Source of the DNA: an uncultured bacterium
Lineage (GTDB): Bacteria; Bacteroidota; Bacteroidia; Chitinophagales; CAIODY01
Reading direction: 5' to 3'
DNA: 56,143 nucleotides
Assembly (NCBI GenBank): GCA_903857255.1
Contig: CAIODY010000023.1
Location: 1-56,143 of the forward strand
This document shows, in pieces, positions 8,247 to 15,859 of the stretch. The translations under genes and the position numbers were made by a program. The notes beneath the pieces were generated by a model. It saw only the letters and a program-made list of their open reading frames with translations. It searched no databases and was not told the origin of the DNA. The stretch's first letter is position 1, and every line of letters begins with the position of its first letter.

Positions 8247-10139
8247 ATGAAAAATATTTATTGCTTACTGATAGTGCAGCTAATTTTCACTTCGTGTTTT
8301 GCTCAATACGACAAAACAAAAGTGAGCAAAAAAGCCCATAATGATTTTGCCGAAGCCAATGTGGCTATGCAGATGGGCGATGCGGAATCAGCTACTAAAA
8401 TGTTGAATAAAGCTATCGAAATTGACCCTACTTATTGCGATGCCTTAATTTTATTGGGCGATATTTATCATCATGCTAATGATAATAAAAAAGCTATCGA
8501 GTTATACCACAAAGCTTTGCTGATTGATTCGGTGTATAGCTGCAAAAAATATAAAACACTGGGCGAAATTTATTTGGCGCAAGGCAATGATACAACGGCT
8601 GAAAAATATTTTCAAAAGTTTTTATCATTTCCTAAATTATCACCGCCTGATAAAGCACAAGCCGAACACGATTTGAATACTTTGCAATTTGTCAGAACTG
8701 CCAAGGCGCATCCTGTACCATTTGAACCCCACAAAATGAGCGATGCTATCAACAGTGAATACGATGAATATTATCCGAGCATGAGCACCGATGGTAATAC
8801 ATTGATTTTTACCCGTAGAATAGGCAGAGATGAAGATTTTTATAGCAGCAAAAAAATAAACGGCGTATGGCAAAAGGCGCAACGCATGCCTGCGCCATTA
8901 AATTCAGATTATAACGAAGGTGCTTTGAGCGTTACGCCCGATAATGGTTTCGTTTTCTTCACTCGAGATTGTAATCAAACAGGTTTTGGAGGTTTTGATA
9001 TTTACATCAGCAAAAAAGCTGGCGATAAATATTTAGCACCTAATAATTTGGGCGAAGTGATTAATACAGGCTCAAAAGAATCGCAACCATCTTTCTCTTC
9101 GGATGGAAAGACTTTATATTTCATGACTGTTCGCAAAGATGGCATAGGCGGCTGCGATTTATATGCATCTGAATTAACTGATAAAGGATGGACAACGCCT
9201 AAGAATTTAGGCACACACATTAATACCGAAGCCAACGAACAATTCCCTTTTATACATCCTGATAATCAAACCTTATATTATGTATCGAATGGGAAGCCAG
9301 GCATGGGTTTGGGCGATATATTTTATAGTCGCCGAAAGCCCGATGGCTCGTGGGGCGAAGCCATTAATATTGGTTATCCTATTAATACCGAAGAAGATGA
9401 ACGAGGCATATTTGTAACTGCTGATGGTAAAAAAGCCATCATCTCCAGAGCTGAAAAAGGCAGCAAAAATTTCGATTTGTATGAGTTTGATTTGTACCAA
9501 GGCGCACAACCCAATCAGGTAACTTATTTAAAAGGTATCATCACCGATGCTAAAACAAAACGCCCTGTTGGTGCCACTTTTCAGTTGATTGATTTAAGCA
9601 GCGGTCAAATCATCACTGAAAGCAACAGCGATGAAACCGATGGCTCATTTTTAGTGTGTATCCCCAAAGGAAAAGATTATGCTTTGAATGTTTCGAACCC
9701 AAATTATTTATTCTACTCCGATAATTTTTCATTAAAAGATAAAACCGATGCCGAACCTTATTTGAAAGATGTAGCATTGCTACCGATTGAAATTGGTAAA
9801 AGTATGGTGCTGAAAAATATATTTTTTGCCAGCAACAAATTCGATTTGCAAGCCCAATCGAAAGTGGAGTTGGAAAAATTATTAGCGTTTTTATCGGAAA
9901 ATAAAAATGTAAAAATTTCTATTGACGGGCATACTGATAATTCAGGTTCATCAGCACATAATTTAGAATTATCAGAAAACAGAGCAAAAGCCGTTTATGA
10001 TTATTTGGTGAGCAAAGGAATAGCTGCCAATCGGCTAACTTATAAGGGTTTTGGCGAAACCAAACCTATTGCTGATAATGCCACCGAAGAAGGCAAGCAA
10101 CAAAACCGTAGGACTGAAATAACAATTACAGGGAAGTAG
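8247..10139 (+). CDS. PorE-like TPR / PD40 beta-propeller / CRD / OmpA protein
   Basis: This 630-residue exported protein has, in order, tetratricopeptide repeats (~35-130), a WD40-like PD40 beta-propeller (~165-425; repeated SxDGxTLYF and PDNxTLYYVSN blades), a carboxypeptidase-regulatory-like domain (~427-498) and an OmpA-C domain (~520-630; IDGHTDNSGSSAHN, ENRAKAVYDYL). This is the domain order of PorE, a periplasmic peptidoglycan-bound T9SS component of Porphyromonas gingivalis. Many Bacteroidota carry several proteins of this layout, so orthology is not proven. The N-terminus ends FTSCFAQ, which could be a signal peptidase I site after FAQ or a weak lipobox at Cys17. A -7 element lies just upstream. 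Several T9SS cargos nearby fit a secretion role. Confidence 0.75.
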   Translation: MKNIYCLLIVQLIFTSCFAQYDKTKVSKKAHNDFAEANVAMQMGDAESATKMLNKAIEIDPTYCDALILLGDIYHHANDNKKAIELYHKALLIDSVYSCKKYKTLGEIYLAQGNDTTAEKYFQKFLSFPKLSPPDKAQAEHDLNTLQFVRTAKAHPVPFEPHKMSDAINSEYDEYYPSMSTDGNTLIFTRRIGRDEDFYSSKKINGVWQKAQRMPAPLNSDYNEGALSVTPDNGFVFFTRDCNQTGFGGFDIYISKKAGDKYLAPNNLGEVINTGSKESQPSFSSDGKTLYFMTVRKDGIGGCDLYASELTDKGWTTPKNLGTHINTEANEQFPFIHPDNQTLYYVSNGKPGMGLGDIFYSRRKPDGSWGEAINIGYPINTEEDERGIFVTADGKKAIISRAEKGSKNFDLYEFDLYQGAQPNQVTYLKGIITDAKTKRPVGATFQLIDLSSGQIITESNSDETDGSFLVCIPKGKDYALNVSNPNYLFYSDNFSLKDKTDAEPYLKDVALLPIEIGKSMVLKNIFFASNKFDLQAQSKVELEKLLAFLSENKNVKISIDGHTDNSGSSAHNLELSENRAKAVYDYLVSKGIAANRLTYKGFGETKPIADNATEEGKQQNRRTEITITGK

Positions 10140-10326
10140 GATAATAAGTTAAGCTTCAAAAAATCTAAAGGTTTTTTTGAAGTGGTGTTGTAAAGGCAAT
10201 ACAATTTTGTTTTTAATGATTAATGCAACACCTTTAATTGACAATGATTTCGCTAACGCAATCCAACCACACAAAATCATACTTTGATTTTCAAAATTTA
10301 ATTTTTGAGGGCAACTGAATGGCATG

Positions 10327-10483
10327 ATTATTTTTTTTCAGAAAAATCAATGCAATGAATGTGTAGAGGTTTTGAGCAAAGCGCAATACAGCTGGCAACA
10401 GCACCTAAATTAAAGAAGAAATTTAGCCCAGCCTTATTGCGCTGGCAAAAATTCATTGGATTAGATTTTTCAAAAAAAATAAT
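10327..10483. repeat. ~157-bp imperfect foldback inverted repeat
   Basis: The left arm and the reverse complement of the right arm align in order along their length. ATTATTTTTTTT (10327-10338) matches 10472-10483, GAAAAATCAATGCAATGAAT (10341-10360) matches ATTCATTGGATTAGATTTTTC (from 10451), GCGCAATACAGCTGG (10381-10395) matches CCAGCCTTATTGCGC (from 10429), and CTAAATT (10405-10411) matches AATTTAG. The tip lies near 10415. No open frame crosses it. It sits in the 415-base gap between the convergent PorE-like and ABC-transporter genes. The rest of that gap (10140-10326) shows nothing I recognise. Confidence 0.6.
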
Positions 10484-10488
10484 TGCGC

Positions 10489-10528
10489 CTTGATTTTTTT
10501 GTAACTTTTTTTATCAAGAAAAAAAGTT
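10489..10528. other. Two overlapping, mutually exclusive hairpins
   Basis: AACTTTTTTT (10503-10512) pairs perfectly with AAAAAAAGTT (10519-10528) around the loop ATCAAG. That same loop (10513-10518) is the perfect complement of CTTGAT at 10489-10494, so only one of the two stems can form. It lies just past the ends of two convergent genes and may act in transcript ending, although neither strand shows a classic GC stem plus T-tract. Confidence 0.4.
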
Positions 10529-10554
10529 AAAAATATTTTTTGTGGGATGATGAA

Positions 10555-12393
10555 TTAAAAAGCCTGCAAATCCACCAGCTTTTTATAAACACCATGGTTT
10601 AAAGTCATCAAATGCTGATGATTGCCACGTTCGATAATGTTTCCTTTTTGCATCACTAATATTTCGTCAGCACTTTGAATAGTACTTAACCGATGTGCAA
10701 TAACAATCGAAGTGCGATTCTGCATTAGTTTAAACAGCGCATCCTGAACCAGCTTTTCACTTTCTGTATCTAATGCCGAGGTTGCTTCATCTAATATTAA
10801 TATCGGCGGATTCTTCAACACAGCTCGTGCAATAGTAATGCGCTGTCTTTGTCCGCCACTCAATTTTGAACCTCTATCACCAATGTTGGTTTGATAACCA
10901 TTTTCCATTTTTTCAATAAACTCATGTGCATTAGCCACCTTTGCAGCATTCATCACATCGGCAGCCGATACATGTTCCATCCCGAAAGCAATGTTGTTGA
11001 AAACAGTATCGTTGAATAAAATAGCTTCTTGGGTTACAATGCCTATTTGTTTTCGCAACGATTCTAAACTGATTTGTTTGATGTTGATGCCATCAATTAA
11101 CACTTCGCCATTTTCAACGTCATAAAAACGGGGTAATAAATCAACGAATGTACTTTTTCCGCCTCCGCTTGCACCAACTAAGGCAATCATTTTACCTTTC
11201 GGAATAATTACGTTGATAGCACTCAACACTTTTGCATCATCATAATTATTATAAGCAAAACTCAAGTTTTTATATTCAATTGCCTGCTCGAAACCTTGAA
11301 TGGTTGTAGCATTTGCGGCATCAGTAATTTTATTATCGGCATGCAACACATAATTAATTCTTTCTACCGCAGCTAACCCTTTTTGGATGTTGAAGAATGA
11401 ATTGCTGAATGATTTTGCTGGATTAATCAACTGCGAAAACATCACAATAAAAGTGATAAATGTTTCGGGCAATAAATCCATAGTGCCGCCTAAAACCATC
11501 GTTCCGCCTATGTATAAAACCGTGAGTACAGCACAAATACCCAAAAACTCCGACATCGGCGAAGCCATATCACGAAGACGAACTATTTTGTTGTTCATCA
11601 CAAACATGCTTTCATTATCATCATCAAATTTCTTGTTGATATAATTTTCGGCATTAAATCCTTTAATGATTTTTATGCCGCCCAAAGTTTCTTCAATCAT
11701 AGCCACTAATTGCCCATATTTTCCCATGCCTTTCTTTCCCCACTTGCGTAATGATTTACCAACTATTGCAATAATGCCTCCGCTGATTGGAAGTACTATA
11801 AACGCCATCATTGTCAGCTTCGCACTAATCAAAATCATGGCTGCTATGTAAGCAATGATTTCAATAGGGTCTTTGCTCATGCTTTCGAGCATACTTAAAA
11901 TACTCCATTCTACTTCTTGCACATCGCCTGTCATACGCGACATGATATCACCTTTTCGTTCGTTAGAATAATAGGAGAGAGGCAGTTTAAGAATTTTGCT
12001 GTACAAATCTCTCCGCAAATCGCGGATGATGCCATTTCGCATGGGCGCTAAAACATAAATGGCAAGCCAGCGAAATAAATTTTTTAATAACGATAAAGTT
12101 GCCGCTGCTACACATACAATTGCCAAAGCTTTAACTCTGCCAAAATCATTAATCTCTTGTGCTAAGAAATAATTAAATTGGTCTAATAAATTAGTGAATG
12201 AGAGTGTGATTGCACCTGGGTTTGGCACTTTTGGAATTTCACCACTTGTCATTATTAATTTCAGAAATGGCACCAACATGCCTAATGACGACAAAGAAAA
12301 AATGGTAGATAAAATATTGCAAACTACATTGATTGCAACATTCCATTGGTAAGGTTTAAGATAATGAAAAAGCTGACCGATTCGTTTCATCAT
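10555..12393 (-). CDS. MsbA-like ABC exporter (TMD-NBD half transporter)
   Basis: This 612-residue half-transporter has an N-terminal six-helix membrane domain (to ~330) and a C-terminal ATPase. Walker A GASGGGKST is near residue 404, the signature LSGGQRQR near 510, Walker B ILILDEAT near 530 and the H-loop in VIAHRLST. It should work as a homodimer exporting a lipid or hydrophobic substrate from the inner leaflet. In Bacteroidota this subfamily is usually named MsbA or a multidrug exporter, and the lipid A role is a family inference only. The start at 12393 is the first of two adjacent ATG codons and lies only 8 bases after a TATCTTTG -7 element, so the transcript may be nearly leaderless. 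It is a single-gene unit. Confidence 0.85.
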   Translation of the reverse strand: MMKRIGQLFHYLKPYQWNVAINVVCNILSTIFSLSSLGMLVPFLKLIMTSGEIPKVPNPGAITLSFTNLLDQFNYFLAQEINDFGRVKALAIVCVAAATLSLLKNLFRWLAIYVLAPMRNGIIRDLRRDLYSKILKLPLSYYSNERKGDIMSRMTGDVQEVEWSILSMLESMSKDPIEIIAYIAAMILISAKLTMMAFIVLPISGGIIAIVGKSLRKWGKKGMGKYGQLVAMIEETLGGIKIIKGFNAENYINKKFDDDNESMFVMNNKIVRLRDMASPMSEFLGICAVLTVLYIGGTMVLGGTMDLLPETFITFIVMFSQLINPAKSFSNSFFNIQKGLAAVERINYVLHADNKITDAANATTIQGFEQAIEYKNLSFAYNNYDDAKVLSAINVIIPKGKMIALVGASGGGKSTFVDLLPRFYDVENGEVLIDGINIKQISLESLRKQIGIVTQEAILFNDTVFNNIAFGMEHVSAADVMNAAKVANAHEFIEKMENGYQTNIGDRGSKLSGGQRQRITIARAVLKNPPILILDEATSALDTESEKLVQDALFKLMQNRTSIVIAHRLSTIQSADEILVMQKGNIIERGNHQHLMTLNHGVYKKLVDLQAF

Positions 12394-12401
12394 GGTAAAG
12401 G

Positions 12402-12409
12402 CAAAGATA
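12402..12409 (-). promoter_or_regulatory. Bacteroidota -7 element (TATCTTTG) next to the ABC exporter start
   Basis: The minus strand reads TATCTTTG, an exact TAnnTTTG match, 8 bases before the ATG at 12393. If used, transcription would begin at or within a few bases of the start codon. Confidence 0.4.
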
Positions 12410-12466
12410 GCTTTTAGCTATTATTCAGCATTGAAATATTTGATGGAGTTGTGGATACCAAAAAAA

Positions 12467-13102
12467 TTAATGCAAGGCATCTAATCGGCTTTGCAACTCA
12501 TTTAATTGGCTTTTCAAATCATCAATCTGTTTTGATTTGTCATTTTGGTTGGTGTGGTTTTCATCCAATTTTCTGTTCAATTCTTTTATTTGGTCTTCCA
12601 TTTTGCGTTGCTTGCTCACCAAATCATCCAAATCGCCGTTTGCATTTTTTATTTGTTTGTTTAAATCAACGATGGCTAAGTTTAATTCATAACGCTTGGT
12701 TTCATTAATCATATCAGCCAAAAAATCCTTTGAATGACCTGATTCATCAGGGTTTACTTGTGAATTAATAAAATTGTTATAGCCTTTTGAAACAAACATA
12801 TACAATACTGAATTACCACCATCTACTTTTTTTACTTTGAAATAAATATCCATGGTGCTGGTTCCAATCTTAGCCCAATTGGCACCTAAACAAGTAATGA
12901 ATCCTTTTTTCGATGAAACTTTTAAACCTTCTTTTTGCAGACGTTGTTTTAGCGCAGCTTCTACATTATCGGCTTTGTTTGCTAATTGAATACTAAAAGC
13001 ATTTTGGTCGCTATCTATCCATGCAGCCTTTTGTTCATCAGGTGTTTGAGCTTTTGAAATAAGAATAGAAAATGCAAATAAAAGGGTAAGAATTTTTTTC
13101 AT
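12467..13102 (-). CDS. Secreted protein with C-terminal coiled coil, function unknown
   Basis: I do not recognise this 211-residue protein. It has a Sec signal peptide (MKKILTLLFAFSILISKAQ), a globular alpha/beta-looking middle (~25-130) and a C-terminal stretch (~140-210) rich in Lys, Asp, Gln, Asn and Leu. That stretch shows clear heptads (e.g. LVSKQRKMEDQIKELNRKLD), so it is predicted to form a coiled coil. A periplasmic or outer-membrane-attached scaffold is possible. It lies between the ABC exporter and the TrpG-like gene on the same strand, with gaps of 73 and 49 bases and no terminator visible between, so co-transcription is possible but unproven. Confidence 0.7.
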   Translation of the reverse strand: MKKILTLLFAFSILISKAQTPDEQKAAWIDSDQNAFSIQLANKADNVEAALKQRLQKEGLKVSSKKGFITCLGANWAKIGTSTMDIYFKVKKVDGGNSVLYMFVSKGYNNFINSQVNPDESGHSKDFLADMINETKRYELNLAIVDLNKQIKNANGDLDDLVSKQRKMEDQIKELNRKLDENHTNQNDKSKQIDDLKSQLNELQSRLDALH

Positions 13103-13151
13103 GCTAATTGATTTTAGATTTTTAAAAAATGAAAAGTAATAAAAAGAAAGC

Positions 13152-13718
13152 TTAAAAAAAATGATGTTGCCAGTTTTTTAATAATTGCAAACCATCTTTT
13201 GTCAAGATTGATTCCGGATGAAATTGCAAACCAATCAAATTATATTTAGGATGTGCAATGCCCATTACCTCATCATCAGTGGTTTTGCAGATGATTTGTA
13301 AATCAGTTTGTTCCACATTTTTTAAAATCAATGAATGATAACGCATGGCATCAAATGGCGAAGCAATATTGTCAAACATAAAATGTTGTTGGTGATAAAT
13401 GGCTGAAGTCTTGCCGTGTAAAGGCTTTTCAGCTTTCAATAAAGTTGCACCGAAATATTCGCCAATGGCTTGATGACCTAAACAAATACCCAACATAGGC
13501 ATAGTAGCATGAAATTGTTCAATCACTTCCATCAGCACGCCACTTTCTTTTGGTGTGTTAGGTCCTGGTCCTAAAACGATGGCTTGTGGCTGCATAGCAG
13601 CAATTTCATCACAACTGATTTCGTTGTTGCGTTTTACAACCACATCAAAATTGAGTTGCTTGAAATAATCAACCAACATAAAGGTGAACGAATCAAAATT
13701 ATCGAGAAAGAGCAGCAT
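13152..13718 (-). CDS. Anthranilate/aminodeoxychorismate synthase glutaminase subunit (TrpG/PabA)
   Basis: This is a 188-residue class I glutamine amidotransferase, the standard length for a stand-alone TrpG/PabA. It would supply ammonia from glutamine to a chorismate-using partner (TrpE or PabB) in tryptophan or folate synthesis. The oxyanion motif LGPGPNTP (49-56), nucleophile Cys79 in GICLGHQ, and His167-Glu169 in QFHPES complete the catalytic set. Neither trpE nor pabB is in the window, so the partner cannot be named; in organisms with one glutaminase it can serve both. The start is 3 bases after the stop of the upstream T9SS cargo gene, which suggests translational coupling or at least one transcript, an odd partner for an amino-acid enzyme. 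Confidence 0.9.
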   Translation of the reverse strand: MLLFLDNFDSFTFMLVDYFKQLNFDVVVKRNNEISCDEIAAMQPQAIVLGPGPNTPKESGVLMEVIEQFHATMPMLGICLGHQAIGEYFGATLLKAEKPLHGKTSAIYHQQHFMFDNIASPFDAMRYHSLILKNVEQTDLQIICKTTDDEVMGIAHPKYNLIGLQFHPESILTKDGLQLLKNWQHHFF

Positions 13719-13721
13719 GAT

Positions 13722-15248
13722 TTATTCTTTGATGAATTTAGCTACTTGCTGAAAACCTTTTTCATCGGTGACTTTCAAGAAGTAAATCCCCGAAGGATAG
13801 TCGTCAGTAGTCAGTCGTAAGTCGTAAGTGGAAAGCGGTGTGATAGCTGCTTTCATTTTTTGCCCAAGAACATTTGTAACTTCTATGGTATTGACTAATG
13901 ACTGTTGGCTGATGACTATTGATTGATTAGCTGGGTTGGGGTAAAGGCTTAATGGTGAATGGTTAGTGGGGAATGATGAAATACCAATGCCAATATCTTT
14001 GATAGTATCACAACCACCTACTAAACAACCCATACTATCTACATGAACTAACCACATTTCTTGCTTTGGTGGAGAATCGAAATTAGCAGCACTGCCTGCG
14101 GCAAATATGCTGCCATCTGTGGCTACAGCACCTGCATAAAAAAAGCCAAAATCGGTGGGGTTATGCCATATTGGACGAAACCATTTTTCATTACAGTTTT
14201 TATCATACTTTGATATAGCACCAATTTGATTACCATTGGCTTTTGAAGTATCAACTGTTGAAGAGCACATGACAAAGCCGCCATTTGGTAGTAAAATAGG
14301 AGGGGATGCAAAGTGATTATAAACGTAGGCAATTTGTGTGAAATCCCACTTTTTATTCCCGTTCTTATCAATTTTAGCAAACCAATTTAATCCTAATCTT
14401 AAAGGATTGGGGTTGTATGTTGTGGTATCATGTTCGCTCAAACAAATTATAGAAGAGTCTTTTTGAGGAATAATATAAGTGCCGAATAAATCATTGGCTT
14501 TCTTATATTCGTTATACCAAATAATATTACCTCCTGTATCTACCTTATGTACGGTGCTTCTAGCCAAATAATTACTTGCATGTACATCCCATTCATAGTA
14601 TTGACCTCCTAATATTAAATTGCCATCAGCCGCTTGAGCAATGTTTAATAGATAATGTCCCCATCCACCCCTTCCCCAATTTTTAGTCCATTTCAAATTG
14701 CCATTGCTATCAAATTTGAGCAGGTAGTATTGAGCATAAGTTGCATTATTGCTATCGCATTCACCAACTGCATAAATATCTCCATTCGGAAGTTGGATGC
14801 AAGATTCAATGTTTTCATAAAATGCAGTGTCGCCATATGTTTTTATCCAAACTGTATCTCCATTCAATTTAAACTTTATAATCATGGCATCAACTCCATT
14901 ATGATGATTATAAAATGCACCTGCGGCAATAATTGAAGAATCATTTTGAAAAAATGTACCACCGTTTATAGCTATGTAGTACTCCAAAGAATCTGTTCGA
15001 TAGACTTTTTGAAGAATAGTATCGCCATTTGATTGATGTTTAGTAAAATACATGGCGTCACTTTTATTTATTCCTGCCCCCCAACCAAGTGTATATACAA
15101 AACTGTCTTTCAATAAAAGACTTGAAGCACCTCTATCAATACACTTGTTTACATAAGGATAAGTTCTGTTAAACCTTACCAATGATTGACTACAAACTAT
15201 GCCTTTGATGCTTGTAATAAAAATCAGCAAGAATAGTATTCTTTTCAT
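13722..15248 (-). CDS. Secreted beta-propeller-like T9SS cargo protein
   Basis: This 508-residue protein starts at the ATG at 15248; an upstream in-frame TTG is less likely because the -7 element at 15266-15273 leaves only a short leader. A signal peptide ends near VCSQ. The body is built of repeated blades of the type GDTVWIKTYG, DSNGNLKWTKNWG and KNGNKKWDF, typical of secreted PQQ/kelch-like propellers of unknown ligand. From LYPNPANQS it has a type A T9SS sorting domain ending QVAKFIKE. The sorting-domain DNA contains short TACGACT/GACTACTGACGACTA-type micro-repeats. It is followed after 3 bases by the TrpG-like gene. Surface or secreted location is well supported; function is unknown. Confidence 0.75.
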   Translation of the reverse strand: MKRILFLLIFITSIKGIVCSQSLVRFNRTYPYVNKCIDRGASSLLLKDSFVYTLGWGAGINKSDAMYFTKHQSNGDTILQKVYRTDSLEYYIAINGGTFFQNDSSIIAAGAFYNHHNGVDAMIIKFKLNGDTVWIKTYGDTAFYENIESCIQLPNGDIYAVGECDSNNATYAQYYLLKFDSNGNLKWTKNWGRGGWGHYLLNIAQAADGNLILGGQYYEWDVHASNYLARSTVHKVDTGGNIIWYNEYKKANDLFGTYIIPQKDSSIICLSEHDTTTYNPNPLRLGLNWFAKIDKNGNKKWDFTQIAYVYNHFASPPILLPNGGFVMCSSTVDTSKANGNQIGAISKYDKNCNEKWFRPIWHNPTDFGFFYAGAVATDGSIFAAGSAANFDSPPKQEMWLVHVDSMGCLVGGCDTIKDIGIGISSFPTNHSPLSLYPNPANQSIVISQQSLVNTIEVTNVLGQKMKAAITPLSTYDLRLTTDDYPSGIYFLKVTDEKGFQQVAKFIKE

Positions 15249-15265
15249 AGCATTCAATTGTTCAA

Positions 15266-15273
15266 CAAATATA
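15266..15273 (-). promoter_or_regulatory. Bacteroidota -7 element (TATATTTG)
   Basis: The minus strand reads TATATTTG, an exact TAnnTTTG match, 17 bases before the ATG at 15248. Confidence 0.45.
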
Positions 15274-15295
15274 TTAAATAGCTGGGAGTGGGTGG

Positions 15296-15319
15296 TATAA
15301 AAAAACCTGGGAAGGTTTT
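15296..15319 (-). terminator. Intrinsic terminator at the end of the minisatellite region
   Basis: On the minus strand AAAACC (from 15319) pairs with GGTTTT around TTCCCA, followed by a run of T. It would stop transcripts coming from the secreted-protein gene at 15860-16639 after they cross the 21-bp array, giving that gene an unusually long 3' untranslated region. Confidence 0.5.
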
Positions 15320-15384
15320 AGCGAATTATTTTTTTCTTTCAGCTTATGCTGAATATATGCTTCCACTTGGTTGAGTAAGTGCAA

Positions 15385-15620
15385 AAGCTGCACAAGAGCG
15401 TGATAAAATAAAACGATTAGGTGATAGCATAGCACCAAGGTGTGATAAAATGATACGCCTTTGTGATATACTTCCACAATGTTGTGGTATACTTCCACGA
15501 TGTTGCGGTATCCTTCCACAATGTTGTGATGTACTTCCACGATGTTGTGGTATCCTTCCACAATGTTGTGATATCCTTCCACGATGTTGTGATGTACTTC
15601 CACAATGTTGTGGTAATGTT
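15385..15620. repeat. 21-bp minisatellite, seven good units plus older degenerate units
   Basis: Seven consecutive 21-base units run from 15471 to 15617. Each begins CTTCCACAATGTTGTGG or CTTCCACGATGTTG(T/C)GG, and the A/G variants alternate, so the real period is 42. Upstream, GTGATA recurs at 15400, 15421, 15442 and 15463, exactly 21 bases apart, showing older decayed units. As 21 is divisible by three and a unit holds no stop, several frames on both strands are open; the minus frame reads YHNIVEV-type heptads. None has a credible start, so I treat it as non-coding repeat DNA. Confidence 0.8.
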
Positions 15621-15733
15621 ACACAAAGGCATGCTAACGCCCAACGATTCGGTTGTATGTAAGAAAATAATCGCACCAATTTAGCCCAAAGGCATTTTGT
15701 TTTTGCAAGGCTATGCAGAAAAAAGAAAGAAAG

Positions 15734-15807
15734 CCTACTAACGAATACTTCGCCGTAGTTTGTGTCCATCCGAAACACATTGATAAAAACGATTTCGGTT
15801 AGTGAGG
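15734..15807. other. Possible structured element in gene-free stretch
   Basis: CCT-ACTAACGAA (15734-15745) is complementary, with one bulge on each side, to TTCGGTTAGT-GAGG (15794-15807), and CCGAAA/TTTCGG lies within the same segment. The whole stretch 15620-15859 has no convincing gene. A 171-codon minus frame crosses it but runs into the minisatellite and has no signal or motif. Confidence 0.3.
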
Positions 15808-15859
15808 ACAGGTAACCGAGGCACAAAACATTCATATTGTTTTTACCAATGACTAACAT

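Noticed and set aside
15471-15617. Minisatellite considered as a CRISPR array
   Set aside because: The units are contiguous, with no unique spacers, and there are no cas genes in the window.
15344-15859. 171-codon minus-strand frame starting beside the end of the secreted-protein gene
   Set aside because: About half of it is the 21-bp repeat, which is open in several frames by arithmetic. It has no signal, domain or independent promoter.
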